Below are positions 25,324 to 35,020 of a DNA stretch of 35,130 nucleotides, one piece after another (position 1 is the first letter of the stretch; each line of letters opens with the position of its first letter). Under the pieces are notes generated by a model. It had not been told where the DNA came from. It saw only the letters and a program-made list of their open reading frames with translations, and searched no databases. The translations under genes were made by a program, and so were the position numbers. The stretch comes from Gomphosphaeria aponina SAG 52.96 = DSM 107014 (lineage in GTDB: Bacteria > Cyanobacteriota > Cyanobacteriia > Cyanobacteriales > Gomphosphaeriaceae): NCBI GenBank assembly GCA_016903655.1, contig JADQBC010000027.1:1-35130 (forward strand). Reading direction: 5' to 3'.

Positions 25324-25700
25324 AATAAAATTGCATAGTCAGAAGGGATGGGACCCGTGTATTCTATAGCAAGTGATTTGACGTTTTTAAACTCAATCAA
25401 TGCTTGATCTATCTCATTGGGAGAATGAGCTAAAACTTCTCCTTATTGTTCATCGGATTGTGTATCAGCAATTAACACCCACTCCTGGGGATAACGACTG
25501 CGAATTTCTTCTATTTTCAATATTTCCCCTGTTGGTTTATATTTAGTCTTGTAATCTATGACCATCATATCTGTTTGGTCTTGGGAAATTTCTCGCTCTA
25601 AAATTTGCCACAACTTGCGCTTTTCTTCCAAATTTAGGTCAGAAATCGCATTCAGCAATGATTCAAAAGGGATATTTAATCTGACAGTTGTTTGGGTCAT
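25320..25700 (-). pseudogene. Small conserved protein interrupted by a stop codon
   Basis: The open part (25443-25700) gives 85 residues ending ...EEIRSRYPQEWVLIADTQSDEQ. Past its TAA (25443-25445) the same frame continues for 40 codons as GEVLAHSPNEIDQAL...SLAIEYTGPIPSDYAILL and ends at TGA 25320-25322. The continuation is clearly coding and fits the usual EWVL...G.V.AHSP...EYTG.IP..... pattern of a small cyanobacterial family I know only as hypothetical. The gene is therefore either broken by a nonsense change or read through. The N-terminal part resembles a helical antitoxin-like segment (inference only). Confidence 0.6.
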
Positions 25701-25731
25701 AATGTTTTTCTATTTATTATTATATATATAA

Positions 25732-26280
25732 ATGTATTTTATGTTGATAAAAAAGTTACGCAGGCATCGCCACTTATTAGATTTAGCCAGAGCAGATAGT
25801 GGCAGCATTCATTTTTATTTAGAACCAATTATTTTAAATGAATTAGTAACAGAAATTGGGGGAATGGCTCAACAATATAATAACCGTACAATTAACATAG
25901 AAACAGGAGCTGAAAAAGTTATTATTAAAGCAGATATTAACCGTTTAAAACAAGTACTTTTAAATTTAATTGACAATGGAGTTAAATATTCGGAAAAAGA
26001 AATAACTATCAAAGTAGAAAAAATCAAAGAAACAGCGATTATTCAAGTAAGCGATCGAGGTTCTGGTATTCCCCTTGCTCAACAAAATAGAATTTTTGAA
26101 CGTTTTTACCGTTTAGATGAAGCCAAATGCCGTAATACTGGTGGCACTGGCTTAGGTTTATCCATTGTCAAAACCCTAGTAGAGGGAATGGGGGGTAAAA
26201 TTTCCCTGCGATCGCAATTAGGGGAAGGAAGTAGTTTTATTATTAGTTTTCCTGTTTATTGTGAAAACTTGTTATGTTAA
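25732..26280 (+). pseudogene. 5'-truncated histidine kinase (ATPase domain only)
   Basis: A 182-codon frame with the end of a dimerisation helix (LLDLARADSGS, residues 15-25) and a complete HATPase_c domain. The N-box is LLNLIDNGVKYS (76-87), the G1 box DRGSGIP (108-114), the F-box FERFYR (122-127) and the G2 box GGTGLGLSIV (137-146). The phosphorylated histidine region, sensor and membrane part are missing; upstream is only a TA-rich stretch with no reading frame. It is a remnant of an OmpR-type sensor kinase. Its 3' end is duplicated in tandem immediately downstream. Confidence 0.8.
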
Positions 26281-26394
26281 AACTAATAGAGGGAATGGGG
26301 GTAAAATTTCCCTGCGATCGCAATTAGGGGAAGGAAGTAGTTTTATTGTTAGTTTTCCTGTTTATTGTGAAAACTTGTTATGTTAAAACTAATA
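26182..26394. repeat. 107-bp tandem duplication of the kinase 3' end
   Basis: Copy 1 is 26182-26288 and copy 2 is 26289-26394. They differ by one G in a G run (6 versus 5) and one substitution (ATTATTAG versus ATTGTTAG). Copy 2 lies after the stop codon and is not in frame. The near identity indicates a recent event. Confidence 0.95.
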
Positions 26395-26465
26395 GCCTCG
26401 GATTTAAAGGCGATCGCTCCTTTTTTACTTTTGTAAATCTTGTGCCAGTTTTTTCCCACTTACTA

Positions 26466-27475
26466 TTAATTTAACCAATCTAACATTCGCCCAACGCCTT
26501 CTTGGGCTGAAACTTGGGGAATCCAACCAAGTAATCGCTCTGCTTTACTAATATCAGCGACAAATACTAATTGGTCACTAGCTCTCGGTGGCAACTTCTC
26601 ATAACGCAAATCTACCTCTAACAATTCTGTTAATAAAGCAAACAACTCCAACAAAGATAAACTATTATTCATTCCTCCACCAATATTAAACACCTCCCCC
26701 CTTACCTGCTCAATTTTCTCTACCGCAGCAAAATAACAATCAACAATATCAGAAGCATAAAGTACATCCCTTACTTGCTTCCCATTACCAGCAATAGTAA
26801 AAGGTTCAATCTCTGGGTTACGCTTCATCTCCAACGCTTTCTGACAAAACCAACCGATCCAACCCTGGTCAAAAGTAGAAAACTGTCGCCCACCATAAAT
26901 AGAGGAATGCCTAAAAACCACAGTATTCAAGTCAAATAGGCGAGCATAATCCAACATATACTGGTCAGCAGCACCCTTAGAACATCCATAAGGAGAATGA
27001 AAATCAATGGAAATGGACTCAGCAAAACCCTGGGGATACTGCGGACAAACATATCTAGTATCCTTCTCCACAAACTCCAGATATTCTAAATCACCATAAA
27101 CCTTATTAGTAGAAGAATAAATCACCGTACTCTCAGGCGAATATTGACGTACTGCCTCAAGTAAATTAAAACTACCCAAAACATTTACCTCAAAATCGAA
27201 ACGAGGGTTAGCTATAGAAGTAGTCATGGCAACTTGACCCACTAAATGAAAAATTACATCAGGTTTAATTTCCCTAATAATTCGCTCCAATTAGCATTAC
27301 GAATATCACCATGAATAAACTGAAATTCACCTTGACTTTGCAACCACTCCAGGTTTTGACTTGAACCATAGCGATATAAACTGTCAAATACAACCAGTTC
27401 ATCACCTTTTTTCAAAACACTTGCGGCTAAATTACTTCCCAAAAAACCACAACCACCAGTAATTAAATATTTCAT
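26466..27475 (-). pseudogene. NAD-dependent nucleotide-sugar epimerase, CDP-paratose 2-epimerase-like, frameshifted
   Basis: Two overlapping frames together form one extended SDR enzyme. The first (27254-27475) has the NAD motif [13 protein letters not shown] and HGDIRNAN. The second (to 26466) continues [20 protein letters not shown] and includes [28 protein letters not shown] (catalytic YxxxK) and [11 protein letters not shown]. The latter strings are typical of CDP-paratose/tyvelose 2-epimerases. The shift lies near 27285, where the coding strand reads AATTGGAG; one extra T (AATTTGGAG) would restore N-L-E-R. So it is a one-base deletion, real or a sequencing error. The gene begins 6 bp after the stop of the upstream epimerase, in the same operon. 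Confidence 0.85.
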
Positions 27476-27481
27476 AGCTTA

Positions 27482-28375
27482 CTATTTTCTTATTTTCTCC
27501 TGAGCATACCATGCAATTGTCGGTTTTAAACCCTCCTCCAATGTATAACTTGGCATCCAGCCCAAATTACTTAACGCTGTTAGATTTGCTTGAGAAAACA
27601 TGATTTCATTTTCCCGATATGCTCGCGCCCCAAATTTCAACTCAGTATTAGCTCCAGTCATACTTTTAACCAGATCCACATATTCTCGCATTGCGATCGC
27701 TTTACCACTACCTAAGTCATACTCTTGAAATAACATTTCCTGTTGTGTCGCTTTCTCCAAAAGTAGTAAATAAGCAGAAACAACATCATCAATATAAATA
27801 AAGTCTCGTTTTTGTTCTCCAGGGGTAGTTTCTAGTAGCGGTGCATTCCCCAAACATTGCGTAATCACATAAGTAGGAAACTTAGAATCATCATCCCCAG
27901 GACCAAACATCTGCTCCAACTCAATATTAACAAAACAAATTTTGCCTAATAAAGCAAATCTTTCTCCCCACTCCCGAAACTGTTTCTTTGACAAAGCATA
28001 AAAATTCAAAGATTTATCTACCGAAGTATCTGTATTGATAAAAACATCACTCTGAAAATCAACAGCAGCTTGGAGCAAACCCAGGGGAAAAACCGTATTC
28101 CCCGCAACCACCTCACTCACCCTCTCCTGGTTGCGCCCATAAACCGTAGCCGTATGCACCACAGCATTAATCTTAGCAAAATCCCGAAACGGCTGCTCTA
28201 TCTCGCACTTATCCAAATCATATACAGTTAGCTGGGGCAAAACAGCATTAATACGATTTGTATCAGAAAAACTCCGTTTGAGAATAATTACCTTATACCC
28301 TTTCTCCAGTAGTTCTTTAACTAGATGACTACCCAAAAAACCCGTAGCACCCGTTACCAGTACAGTTTGTTGCAT
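27482..28375 (-). CDS. NAD-dependent sugar epimerase/dehydratase, CDP-abequose/paratose synthase-like
   Basis: A 297-residue extended short-chain dehydrogenase. The coenzyme motif is VTGATGFLGSH (residues 7-16) and the catalytic pair is Y126-x3-K130 in INTDTSVDKSLNFYALSKKQF. A phrase of this form (NTDT...LN.Y.LSKKQF) is what I know from RfbJ-type CDP-abequose synthases, which reduce the 4-keto group of a CDP-dideoxyhexose. DFIYIDDVVSAY and the LGW...L.EGL ending are usual. It is first gene of a two-gene minus-strand operon with a CDP-paratose 2-epimerase-like gene, which supports a 3,6-dideoxyhexose (tyvelose-type) branch. The upstream enzymes of that pathway are not in the window, so the substrate is inferred. 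Confidence 0.8.
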   Translation of the reverse strand: MQQTVLVTGATGFLGSHLVKELLEKGYKVIILKRSFSDTNRINAVLPQLTVYDLDKCEIEQPFRDFAKINAVVHTATVYGRNQERVSEVVAGNTVFPLGLLQAAVDFQSDVFINTDTSVDKSLNFYALSKKQFREWGERFALLGKICFVNIELEQMFGPGDDDSKFPTYVITQCLGNAPLLETTPGEQKRDFIYIDDVVSAYLLLLEKATQQEMLFQEYDLGSGKAIAMREYVDLVKSMTGANTELKFGARAYRENEIMFSQANLTALSNLGWMPSYTLEEGLKPTIAWYAQEKIRK

Positions 28376-28403
28376 TTTAATAACCTCCCAGTATAATTAT
28401 AAC

Positions 28404-28565
28404 TTAAGTCAGTGGTAGTTGAATGATTTGGTCAGTATATTCATCATCAAAAGAACCTTGAGCAATCAAAATTAACTCAGCCAAATTTTGACCAACATCA
28501 GGATTAAGAATAAAAATACCAGGTATATGATGGTTTTGGGCTAGTTTGTAGCATAAGAAAACCTT
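28404..28565 (-). pseudogene. Small ORF remnant of unknown family
   Basis: A minus-strand frame without a start reads KVFLCYKLAQNHHIPGIFIL, then NPDVGQNLAELILIAQGSFD, ending at TAA 28404-28406. Composition and rhythm look like the C-terminal end of a small cyanobacterial protein, possibly a PIN-like/DUF5615-type toxin, but the family is not certain. The N-terminus is lost against the ferredoxin leader. Confidence 0.4.
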
Positions 28566-28580
28566 ATATTACAAAAAAAA

Positions 28581-29041
<461 letters not shown>

Positions 29042-29070
29042 GCTGCGGTTTAGCATCAGTTGTCATTGCT

Positions 29071-29093
29071 ACGGGTTTGAGCATCAAACCCGT
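29071..29093 (+). terminator. Hairpin after ferredoxin 1
   Basis: Perfect 10-bp stem ACGGGTTTGA / TCAAACCCGT with a GCA loop, 30 bp after the ferredoxin stop, followed by ATTAGTTTTA. Terminator-like, though the T run is interrupted. Confidence 0.65.
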
Positions 29094-29401
29094 ACATTAG
29101 TTTTACATAAACCCTGTAAGTAAAAATTATACTGTGATGGGAATGATGGTAAGAGGAATAGAATTATTGATGGCAAAAATAATTTAGAAAAAATCAAATC
29201 TTAACCTGCTCAAGTATATCTGGGTTAACTATAAGTATAACTAATAGTAATAAAACAGAGTTTTCGATGCCTTGATTTCACAAGAAACTCAAAGTCAAAC
29301 TCAGAATTTCACTCTTTTTCTATAAGTTAGCCATAGATTTAAAGTTATCGTTGCTGTGGCTTTGGGTTATAACATAAGTAATAATTATACTTAAAATGAA
29401 A
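29094..29401. other. A+T-rich spacer upstream of ferredoxin 2
   Basis: No coding frame is credible here. A TATACT (29386-29391), inside the dyad TAAGTA...TACTTA (29376-29394), could be a -10 box for the second ferredoxin gene, but no good -35 box is seen. Otherwise nothing recognisable. Confidence 0.4.
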
Positions 29402-29852
<451 letters not shown>

Positions 29853-29876
29853 ACCTCTCAGAATTAAGAAAAAGTT

Positions 29877-29910
29877 ATAGCAGGGGCATAAGTGCGGTAG
29901 TCCCTGCTAT
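29877..29910 (+). terminator. Hairpin after ferredoxin 2
   Basis: Stem ATAGCAGGG (29877-29885) with CCCTGCTAT (29902-29910) and a 16-base loop. No T run follows, so it may act as an mRNA 3'-end hairpin rather than a full intrinsic terminator. Confidence 0.5.
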
Positions 29911-29998
29911 GAATGGTTTACAATTCGCTCCCAAAAGCAAAGGTAAACCAGGCTTGTTATGGTGAGAAAAAGATAATTTTTGGGTGGAGGAATTGGCA

Positions 29999-30376
29999 GT
30001 GGAGTGGAAAGTGCGCGGGATTCGTGGAGCGACAACAGCTTCGGAAAATACGGTAACGGCGATTCGCGAAGCAGTGACAGAACTGCTCGATGAAATAGTA
30101 ACAAGAAATCACCTTAATACTGAAGAAATTATAAGTGTTATTTTTACTGCTACTCAAGATCTAGATGCAATGTTCCCCGCGGCGATCGCCCGCGAACGTC
30201 CTCACTGGGAAAATATCCCGCTCCTGGATTTGCAGCAAATGCACGTGGAAGGGAGTCTGCCACGCTGTATCCGTGTTTTAATTTATGTCAATACTCTCAA
30301 GCCACAAAAAGAAATTTGTCATTCCTATCTCCGCCACGCTAAAAATCTTCGACCTGATTGGCAAATAGCTATTTGA
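29999..30376 (+). CDS. aroH: Chorismate mutase, AroH type
   Basis: Converts chorismate to prephenate in phenylalanine/tyrosine synthesis; monofunctional trimeric class. The start is taken at GTG 29999 because GGAGG lies at 29986-29990, 8 bp upstream; a GTG at 29984 would include that site. The 125-residue product aligns without gaps to the B. subtilis enzyme around the active site. R9 (R7), F59 (F57), R65 (R63), R92 (R90) and Y110 (Y108) are kept. The position of E78 is Q80 and that of C75 is D77. No operon partner: the next frame is a remnant. Confidence 0.92.
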   Translation: MEWKVRGIRGATTASENTVTAIREAVTELLDEIVTRNHLNTEEIISVIFTATQDLDAMFPAAIARERPHWENIPLLDLQQMHVEGSLPRCIRVLIYVNTLKPQKEICHSYLRHAKNLRPDWQIAI

Positions 30377-30632
30377 TGCGGATCCTGGTTGGTTAGGGCC
30401 AAAATATCTTAAAGGATTTTTAGCAGAAACAAACTGGTATAAACGATGGGAGTTAATTCAACAAGCACGTAATGGGGGTTCAATAACTCCTAAAATGATG
30501 TTGCAGTTACGCAGAGCTGCTGCTGCTTTGCAAGTGGGTCCAGTTGATCGTAACTTAGCAGGAGCTAGAAGAGCCAGTGAGTTAATTGTTGCAGGTTTAA
30601 GTAAACATAGTAGAATAAGTTATTCTGTTTAA
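30375..30632 (+). pseudogene. Start-less 85-codon ORF, 3' part of an unknown gene
   Basis: An open frame overlapping the chorismate mutase stop reads DADPGWLGPKYLKGFLAETN, then WYKRWELIQQARNGGSITPK, and ends LSKHSRISYSV-stop. It looks like real protein but has no start codon before residue 41 (an ATG-ATG pair) and a stop just upstream. The region is probably the tail of a truncated gene. I do not recognise the family. Confidence 0.5.
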
Positions 30633-30658
30633 TAGCTTATTTTTATCCTTGAAAACTG

Positions 30659-31408
30659 ATGATTAATCCATCTGAAATTTATAATATATTAATTGAATAC
30701 AGCAATTCTATCACACCTATTAGAGAAATCCTGATTGGGTTAACCTGGACACTTTGCGAGGCTGAAGGAATTGGCTTATGTATGAGTCCTGCAATTCCTA
30801 CTCGTACTTTAACTTGGTCAGGTACCTTAGTCAATCGTACTCCATCAGCATTAGCCCCTTGGTTATTGTCTTGGGATAGCTACGAAGCAACAGTGGGAAT
30901 GGCGGTAATTAATGCAGTGATTAATGGGCGATCGCCTCTTGAGCAAACAGCTCAACCTTTAAATCCAGAAATATCGGGAAATTTAGCTGTTTTTGAGCAT
31001 TTTTTGCCGCAAATTCAAGGAAAAAAAGTAGTAGTGATTGGTCGTTATCCTGGCCTATCTCGCTACGAAAACGAGGTAGAAATGACGGTTATTGAACGTC
31101 AACCCACTGATGAAGACCTACCCGATCCTGCTTCAGAATACATTATTCCTCGTGCAGATTGGGTATTTCTCACAGGAACTTCTCTTGTTAATAAAACCTT
31201 TCCTCGCTTGGTAGAATTAGCACAGAATACTCAGTTAGTTTTGATGGGTCCCACTGTTCCCTGGTTGTCAGAATTTGCCGAAATGGGGGTCAATTATTTA
31301 GCGGGAGTAACGGTGACAAACAGAGCAAAATTACGCCAAACTGTTGCAGAAGGAGGAGGCGTAAGAATTTTTGCAACAGGGGTACAATATCGGGTATTGG
31401 CTCTGTGA
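30659..31408 (+). CDS. DUF364 (putative heavy-metal chelation) domain protein
   Basis: A 249-residue protein. The N-terminal half (about 1-95) matches the DUF4213-like lead domain (TWTLCEAEGIGLCMSP, SWDSYEATVGMAVINAVIN). The C-terminal half is Rossmann-like and begins GKKVVVIGRYPGLSRY (about 120-135), with VFLTGTSLVNKTFPRL and MGPTVPW (about 175-205), the pattern of PF04016. Members have been suggested to handle metals or cofactors; the biochemical role is not established. Alone on this strand between a remnant and a convergent hypothetical. Confidence 0.8.
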   Translation: MINPSEIYNILIEYSNSITPIREILIGLTWTLCEAEGIGLCMSPAIPTRTLTWSGTLVNRTPSALAPWLLSWDSYEATVGMAVINAVINGRSPLEQTAQPLNPEISGNLAVFEHFLPQIQGKKVVVIGRYPGLSRYENEVEMTVIERQPTDEDLPDPASEYIIPRADWVFLTGTSLVNKTFPRLVELAQNTQLVLMGPTVPWLSEFAEMGVNYLAGVTVTNRAKLRQTVAEGGGVRIFATGVQYRVLAL

Positions 31409-31508
31409 AGTGCTACCTTTTTCTTAAATAGTTCTTAGAAGACTTGGATGAGGGATGCCTACAACGCAGCGATCGCCTCCACACCTTAATTAAACCATAG
31501 TTATTATT

Positions 31509-31898
31509 TCAAGCCAATGTTTCTGGACAATAGCCCAATCCCCTGGTAAACTGTTGACGAAAAGCTTGGATATCACTGGCATCTGGAGAACCATGAGACA
31601 CAAGCGCAACTTGATAACGACGCATCACATCAATGGGAGACTGTCCTGTTTCTAGACTCCAAAACACCATTTGCAAGCGAATTTCTGGTTCGTAGGGAAT
31701 ACCCAATTCGCCCAAGAAAGCCCGAAAGTCTCCATCAAGTTGTGGCGTAAGGGGATTGTTGAACCTCACTTTCACAATCCAACCATCAATTTGATGAACC
31801 ACCGTCATGGAACATAGAGGTAGATGACTTCTTTTGCGCAGATGCTCAATAACTCGCAAAGTCAGGCTGGCGTTCCCCAGAAAGTAAAGATAATCCAT
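31509..31898 (-). CDS. Conserved cyanobacterial hypothetical protein
   Basis: A 129-residue protein with an AAGGAG ribosome binding site 8 bp before the ATG. It begins MDYLYFLGNASLTLRVIEHL, with a central VKVRFNNPLTPQLD and a C-terminal SPIDVMRRYQVALVSHG. It is compact and soluble, with no membrane segment or recognisable catalytic motif. Divergent from queA. It has the appearance of a conserved cyanobacterial protein; function unknown. Confidence 0.7.
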   Translation of the reverse strand: MDYLYFLGNASLTLRVIEHLRKRSHLPLCSMTVVHQIDGWIVKVRFNNPLTPQLDGDFRAFLGELGIPYEPEIRLQMVFWSLETGQSPIDVMRRYQVALVSHGSPDASDIQAFRQQFTRGLGYCPETLA

Positions 31899-32030
31899 AA
31901 AATTCTCCTTCGCTATTTATTTTATTGCTAAAATTCCTACATCTTTAATTTGACAAAATTTATAGTAATCTCGGTAGGGGAAAATCCCCCGACTTATTAT
32001 GGGGGAAATTACCCAATCTTTGATTTATGT

Positions 32031-33083
32031 ATGCATTACAAAAATCCTGACCAGTTATTATCAAATTACGACTATCAATTGCCACCAGAGTTAATCGCTC
32101 AAACCCCAGCAATTCCCAGAGATAGTTCTCGTCTTTTAATCGTATTTTCTAATACTCACACCCACGGCATTTTTCGGGATTTACCAAATTGGTTGCTAGC
32201 AGGTGATTTACTGGTTCTTAACAATACTCGCGTAATTCCAGCGCGACTATATGGCCGCAAGTCAACAGGAGCAAGATTGGAGATCTTACTCCTCGAGGAA
32301 AAGCAAAACAACTGTTGGTTAGCATTGGTAAAACCTGGTAAGCGTTTTAAACTGGGATCAGAAATTATCTTTGATGAGCTGGGCTTTTTGAAAGCAACTG
32401 TACTTGAGCGGGATCAAGCAACGGGAGGGCGAATACTACAGTTTCAGATTCCCACAGGTAAGTCTTTTTGGGATTTATTGGAGCAGTTGGGTGAAATTCC
32501 TCTCCCTCCTTATATTACTTCCTCTGAGGCATCTCCATCTCAATATCAGACTGTTTATGCTGTACAGCCTGGAGCAGTGGCAGCGCCAACGGCAGGATTA
32601 CATTTTACAAAAGAATTACTAGAAGGTTTGGCAGCAGAGGGTATTAACCAAGCTTATGTGACACTGCACGTTGGCGTGGGAACTTTTCGCCCTGTGGAAG
32701 TAAAAAATATTACTACTCACACAATGCACCAAGAATGGGTAGAGGTTAGTGAGGAAACAGTAGCAGCCATTGAAAAGACCAAAGCTAGGGGAGGACGCAT
32801 TATTGCTGTGGGGACAACGGTGGTCAGAGCATTGGAAGGGGCAGCAGCATCTGGCGGGTTGCTACCTTTTCGTGGGTTTACGGATTTGTTTATTTATCCA
32901 GGTTATCAATGGCGGGTAGTTGATGGTTTGATTACCAATTTTCATTTACCCCGTTCAAGTTTGTTGATGTTGGTGAGTGCTTTGGTGGGGCGTGAGAGAT
33001 TGTTAGCTTTGTATGTTGAGGCGATCGCTCACCAATATCGGTTTTATTCTTTTGGTGATGCCATGTTAATTTTACCTGCTTGA
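32031..33083 (+). CDS. queA: S-adenosylmethionine:tRNA ribosyltransferase-isomerase
   Basis: Transfers and isomerises the ribosyl part of SAM onto preQ1 in tRNA to make epoxyqueuosine (queuosine pathway). The ATG at 32031 ([20 protein letters not shown]) is chosen; an upstream TTG at 31950 lies in TTGACA and looks like a promoter element. The 350 residues match the family length. Family strings include [52 protein letters not shown], and [18 protein letters not shown] near the end. It converges on the ftsW-type gene with a 3-bp gap. Confidence 0.96.
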   Translation: MHYKNPDQLLSNYDYQLPPELIAQTPAIPRDSSRLLIVFSNTHTHGIFRDLPNWLLAGDLLVLNNTRVIPARLYGRKSTGARLEILLLEEKQNNCWLALVKPGKRFKLGSEIIFDELGFLKATVLERDQATGGRILQFQIPTGKSFWDLLEQLGEIPLPPYITSSEASPSQYQTVYAVQPGAVAAPTAGLHFTKELLEGLAAEGINQAYVTLHVGVGTFRPVEVKNITTHTMHQEWVEVSEETVAAIEKTKARGGRIIAVGTTVVRALEGAAASGGLLPFRGFTDLFIYPGYQWRVVDGLITNFHLPRSSLLMLVSALVGRERLLALYVEAIAHQYRFYSFGDAMLILPA

Positions 33084-33086
33084 CCG

Positions 33087-34247
33087 TTATTGGCGGCGAC
33101 GTTTATCTAAAAATACCACATCTGCTTCATTACTCTCTCTTGCTACGCGAATGAGTAATCCTGCTGAGATGAGACTAGCAATAACTGAACTACCACCATA
33201 ACTAAACAGGGGTAAAGGTAAACCAGTGGTGGGTAAAGAACCTGTTGCCACTCCTATATTAAGTAATGATTGTCCCACCATAACAATCATTACTCCTATT
33301 GCTACTAATCTCTGAATCGAATCTCGACATTTCATTGCCACCAGTAGTGCTAGTGTGCCGTAAACTGAGAGGATAATTAACAGAGCGACTGACCCCAAAA
33401 AGCCAAATTCTTCAGCAAAGATGGCAAAAATAAAATCTGTGTATTGAATGGGTAAATAAAATAGTTTCTGTTGCGATAGTCCAAAACCTGTACCCCTAAA
33501 GCCTCCAGAACCAATGGCCAACAAACTTTGAACCAATTGATACCCATCTCCCCTAGGATCAGCCCAGGGGTTAAGAAAGCCTGTTACTCGCCGCCACTGA
33601 TATTCATGGATGCGAATGCTAGTTACTGCGGTCAAAATACCCAGTAAAGCTGTTCCTCCCAGGTATCTTAAAGGTAAGCCTCCAGCAAATGCCATGAGCC
33701 AGATGGTCATGCCACACAATGCTGTGGTACTTAAGTTAGGCTGTACTAAAATCCCTGCTAGGATAGTAGCAAAAATTATTAACCAGCCAATTCTGAAGTT
33801 CCAACTCAAGCGCTCCCATTTCCCAAATAAACAAGCGCTTTGCAGGATTAAGAAGGGTTTGATTAATTCAGAAGGTTGAATGAGAATTGGGCCCAGAGAT
33901 AACCAACGGGTTGCTCCATTTACTGTAGTTCCCATGCCAGGAATTGAGGTGGCTAAGATTAATCCTAAGATGATCAGCACCATCCAGGGGGCAATGATTA
34001 AAATCTCACTTAGAGGGTTACTCACTACTACTCTCAAGCAAATCAGACCAATCCACACCCAAATTAGTTGCCTTTTAAAGTAATATAACCCGTCTCCAGA
34101 TTCTGCCTCAGCTACGGGAAAAGACGCGGAAAATAAGGCTATTAAACCAATTAGCAGCCAGAGAAAGGTTAGCCATCGCAGCAGTCTGGCGAATTGCGCC
34201 CATTGTTGTACTTTGGTGTCAAAAAATGGGAAGATATATTTGAGCAT
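33087..34247 (-). CDS. ftsW: SEDS peptidoglycan glycosyltransferase (FtsW/RodA family)
   Basis: A 386-residue membrane protein with about ten hydrophobic segments. It polymerises lipid II into glycan strands together with a class B penicillin-binding protein. Typical strings are GATRWLSLGPILIQPSELIK, NPWADPRGDGYQ (with the conserved catalytic-type aspartate), GTGFGLSQQKLFYLP, DFIFAIFAEEFG and SYGGSS near the end. I favour FtsW because of the FAEEFG and SLLNIG segments, but RodA cannot be excluded from sequence alone. The short N-terminal extension is cytoplasmic. Stops converge with queA. Confidence 0.9.
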   Translation of the reverse strand: MLKYIFPFFDTKVQQWAQFARLLRWLTFLWLLIGLIALFSASFPVAEAESGDGLYYFKRQLIWVWIGLICLRVVVSNPLSEILIIAPWMVLIILGLILATSIPGMGTTVNGATRWLSLGPILIQPSELIKPFLILQSACLFGKWERLSWNFRIGWLIIFATILAGILVQPNLSTTALCGMTIWLMAFAGGLPLRYLGGTALLGILTAVTSIRIHEYQWRRVTGFLNPWADPRGDGYQLVQSLLAIGSGGFRGTGFGLSQQKLFYLPIQYTDFIFAIFAEEFGFLGSVALLIILSVYGTLALLVAMKCRDSIQRLVAIGVMIVMVGQSLLNIGVATGSLPTTGLPLPLFSYGGSSVIASLISAGLLIRVARESNEADVVFLDKRRRQ

Positions 34248-34370
34248 TACTCAACTTGATTCAGTACTCACTTCTGTTCAAGGTAACAAAAAAAGGTTCT
34301 CTTACTAGCTTGATTAATTTGACTCTTTATGTGAGAACATTGACTTGTACCTATACCAATGGAGTCCAAG

Positions 34371-34880
34371 ATGAGTGATTTAATTGCGATCGCTTATAAT
34401 GATGAATTTAAAGCTGAAGAGGTTCGCTTAGTTTTAGCAAAACTACAAAAACAGCATCTTATTGAATTAGACGATGCTGCGGTAGTGGTCAAAAATGAAG
34501 AAGGTAAAGTTCAGCTCAAACAAGCTATTAACCTTACAGCCGCAGGTGCTGCTACTGGTAGTTTTTGGGGTCTGCTGATTGGTACACTCTTCTTTTCTCC
34601 TCTCCTTGGAGTTGCTTTGGGAGCTGCTAGTGGTGCGCTCAGTGGGGCTTTAAGTGATATTGGCGTGAATGATGACTTTATGAGAGATTTGGGCGAAAGT
34701 CTCCCCCTAGGAAGCTCTGCTCTATTTATCTTAGTACGGAAAGTTACTCCAGATAAGGTACTTGATGCAGTTGCCCCTTACGGTGGGAAGATACTCCAAA
34801 CTTCTCTGAGCAAGGATGAAGAGCATCAACTTCAGGAAGTTTTAACCGCCCGCGGTATTAAACCTGCTGAAAACATTTAA
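34371..34880 (+). CDS. DUF1269 family membrane-associated protein
   Basis: The start is placed at the second ATG (34371), because GGAG lies 6-9 bp before it inside the first possible start (34359). The product of 169 residues begins MSDLIAIAYNDEFKAEEVRL. A glycine/alanine-rich hydrophobic hairpin is at about 60-100 (GAATGSFWGLLIGTLFF, LGAASGALSGALSD), followed by a soluble LPLGSSALFILV half. This matches DUF1269. Probably membrane-attached; function unknown, sometimes linked to stress. Confidence 0.85.
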   Translation: MSDLIAIAYNDEFKAEEVRLVLAKLQKQHLIELDDAAVVVKNEEGKVQLKQAINLTAAGAATGSFWGLLIGTLFFSPLLGVALGAASGALSGALSDIGVNDDFMRDLGESLPLGSSALFILVRKVTPDKVLDAVAPYGGKILQTSLSKDEEHQLQEVLTARGIKPAENI

Positions 34881-34916
34881 TCTTAAAAAAGAAACAAAAT
34901 CTTTCTTAAATCAGTA

Positions 34917-34983
34917 GGGGCGGGTTTAGCCAAAACTTTTATCTCTTCTAAATTACATTCAACTCAAAACCCGCCCCCCCCCC
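34917..34983. repeat. Inverted repeat GGGGCGGGTTT / AAACCCGCCCC with C10 tract
   Basis: Perfect 11-bp arms at 34917-34927 and 34967-34977 with a 39-bp loop. The right arm runs on into ten consecutive C (34974-34983). It resembles a small intergenic mobile repeat or a terminator-type structure downstream of the DUF1269 gene. Confidence 0.75.
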
Positions 34984-35020
34984 ACAGCAGCAGGGCTGTT
35001 TCATTTTACGTTTGAAATAA

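Noticed and set aside
31950-32030. N-terminal extension of queA from TTG 31950
   Set aside because: TTG is part of TTGACA, the extra residues are not family-like, and the ATG at 32031 gives the normal QueA length.
33610-34083. Two plus-strand ORFs opposite the ftsW-type gene
   Set aside because: Shadows of a membrane protein gene; no independent support.
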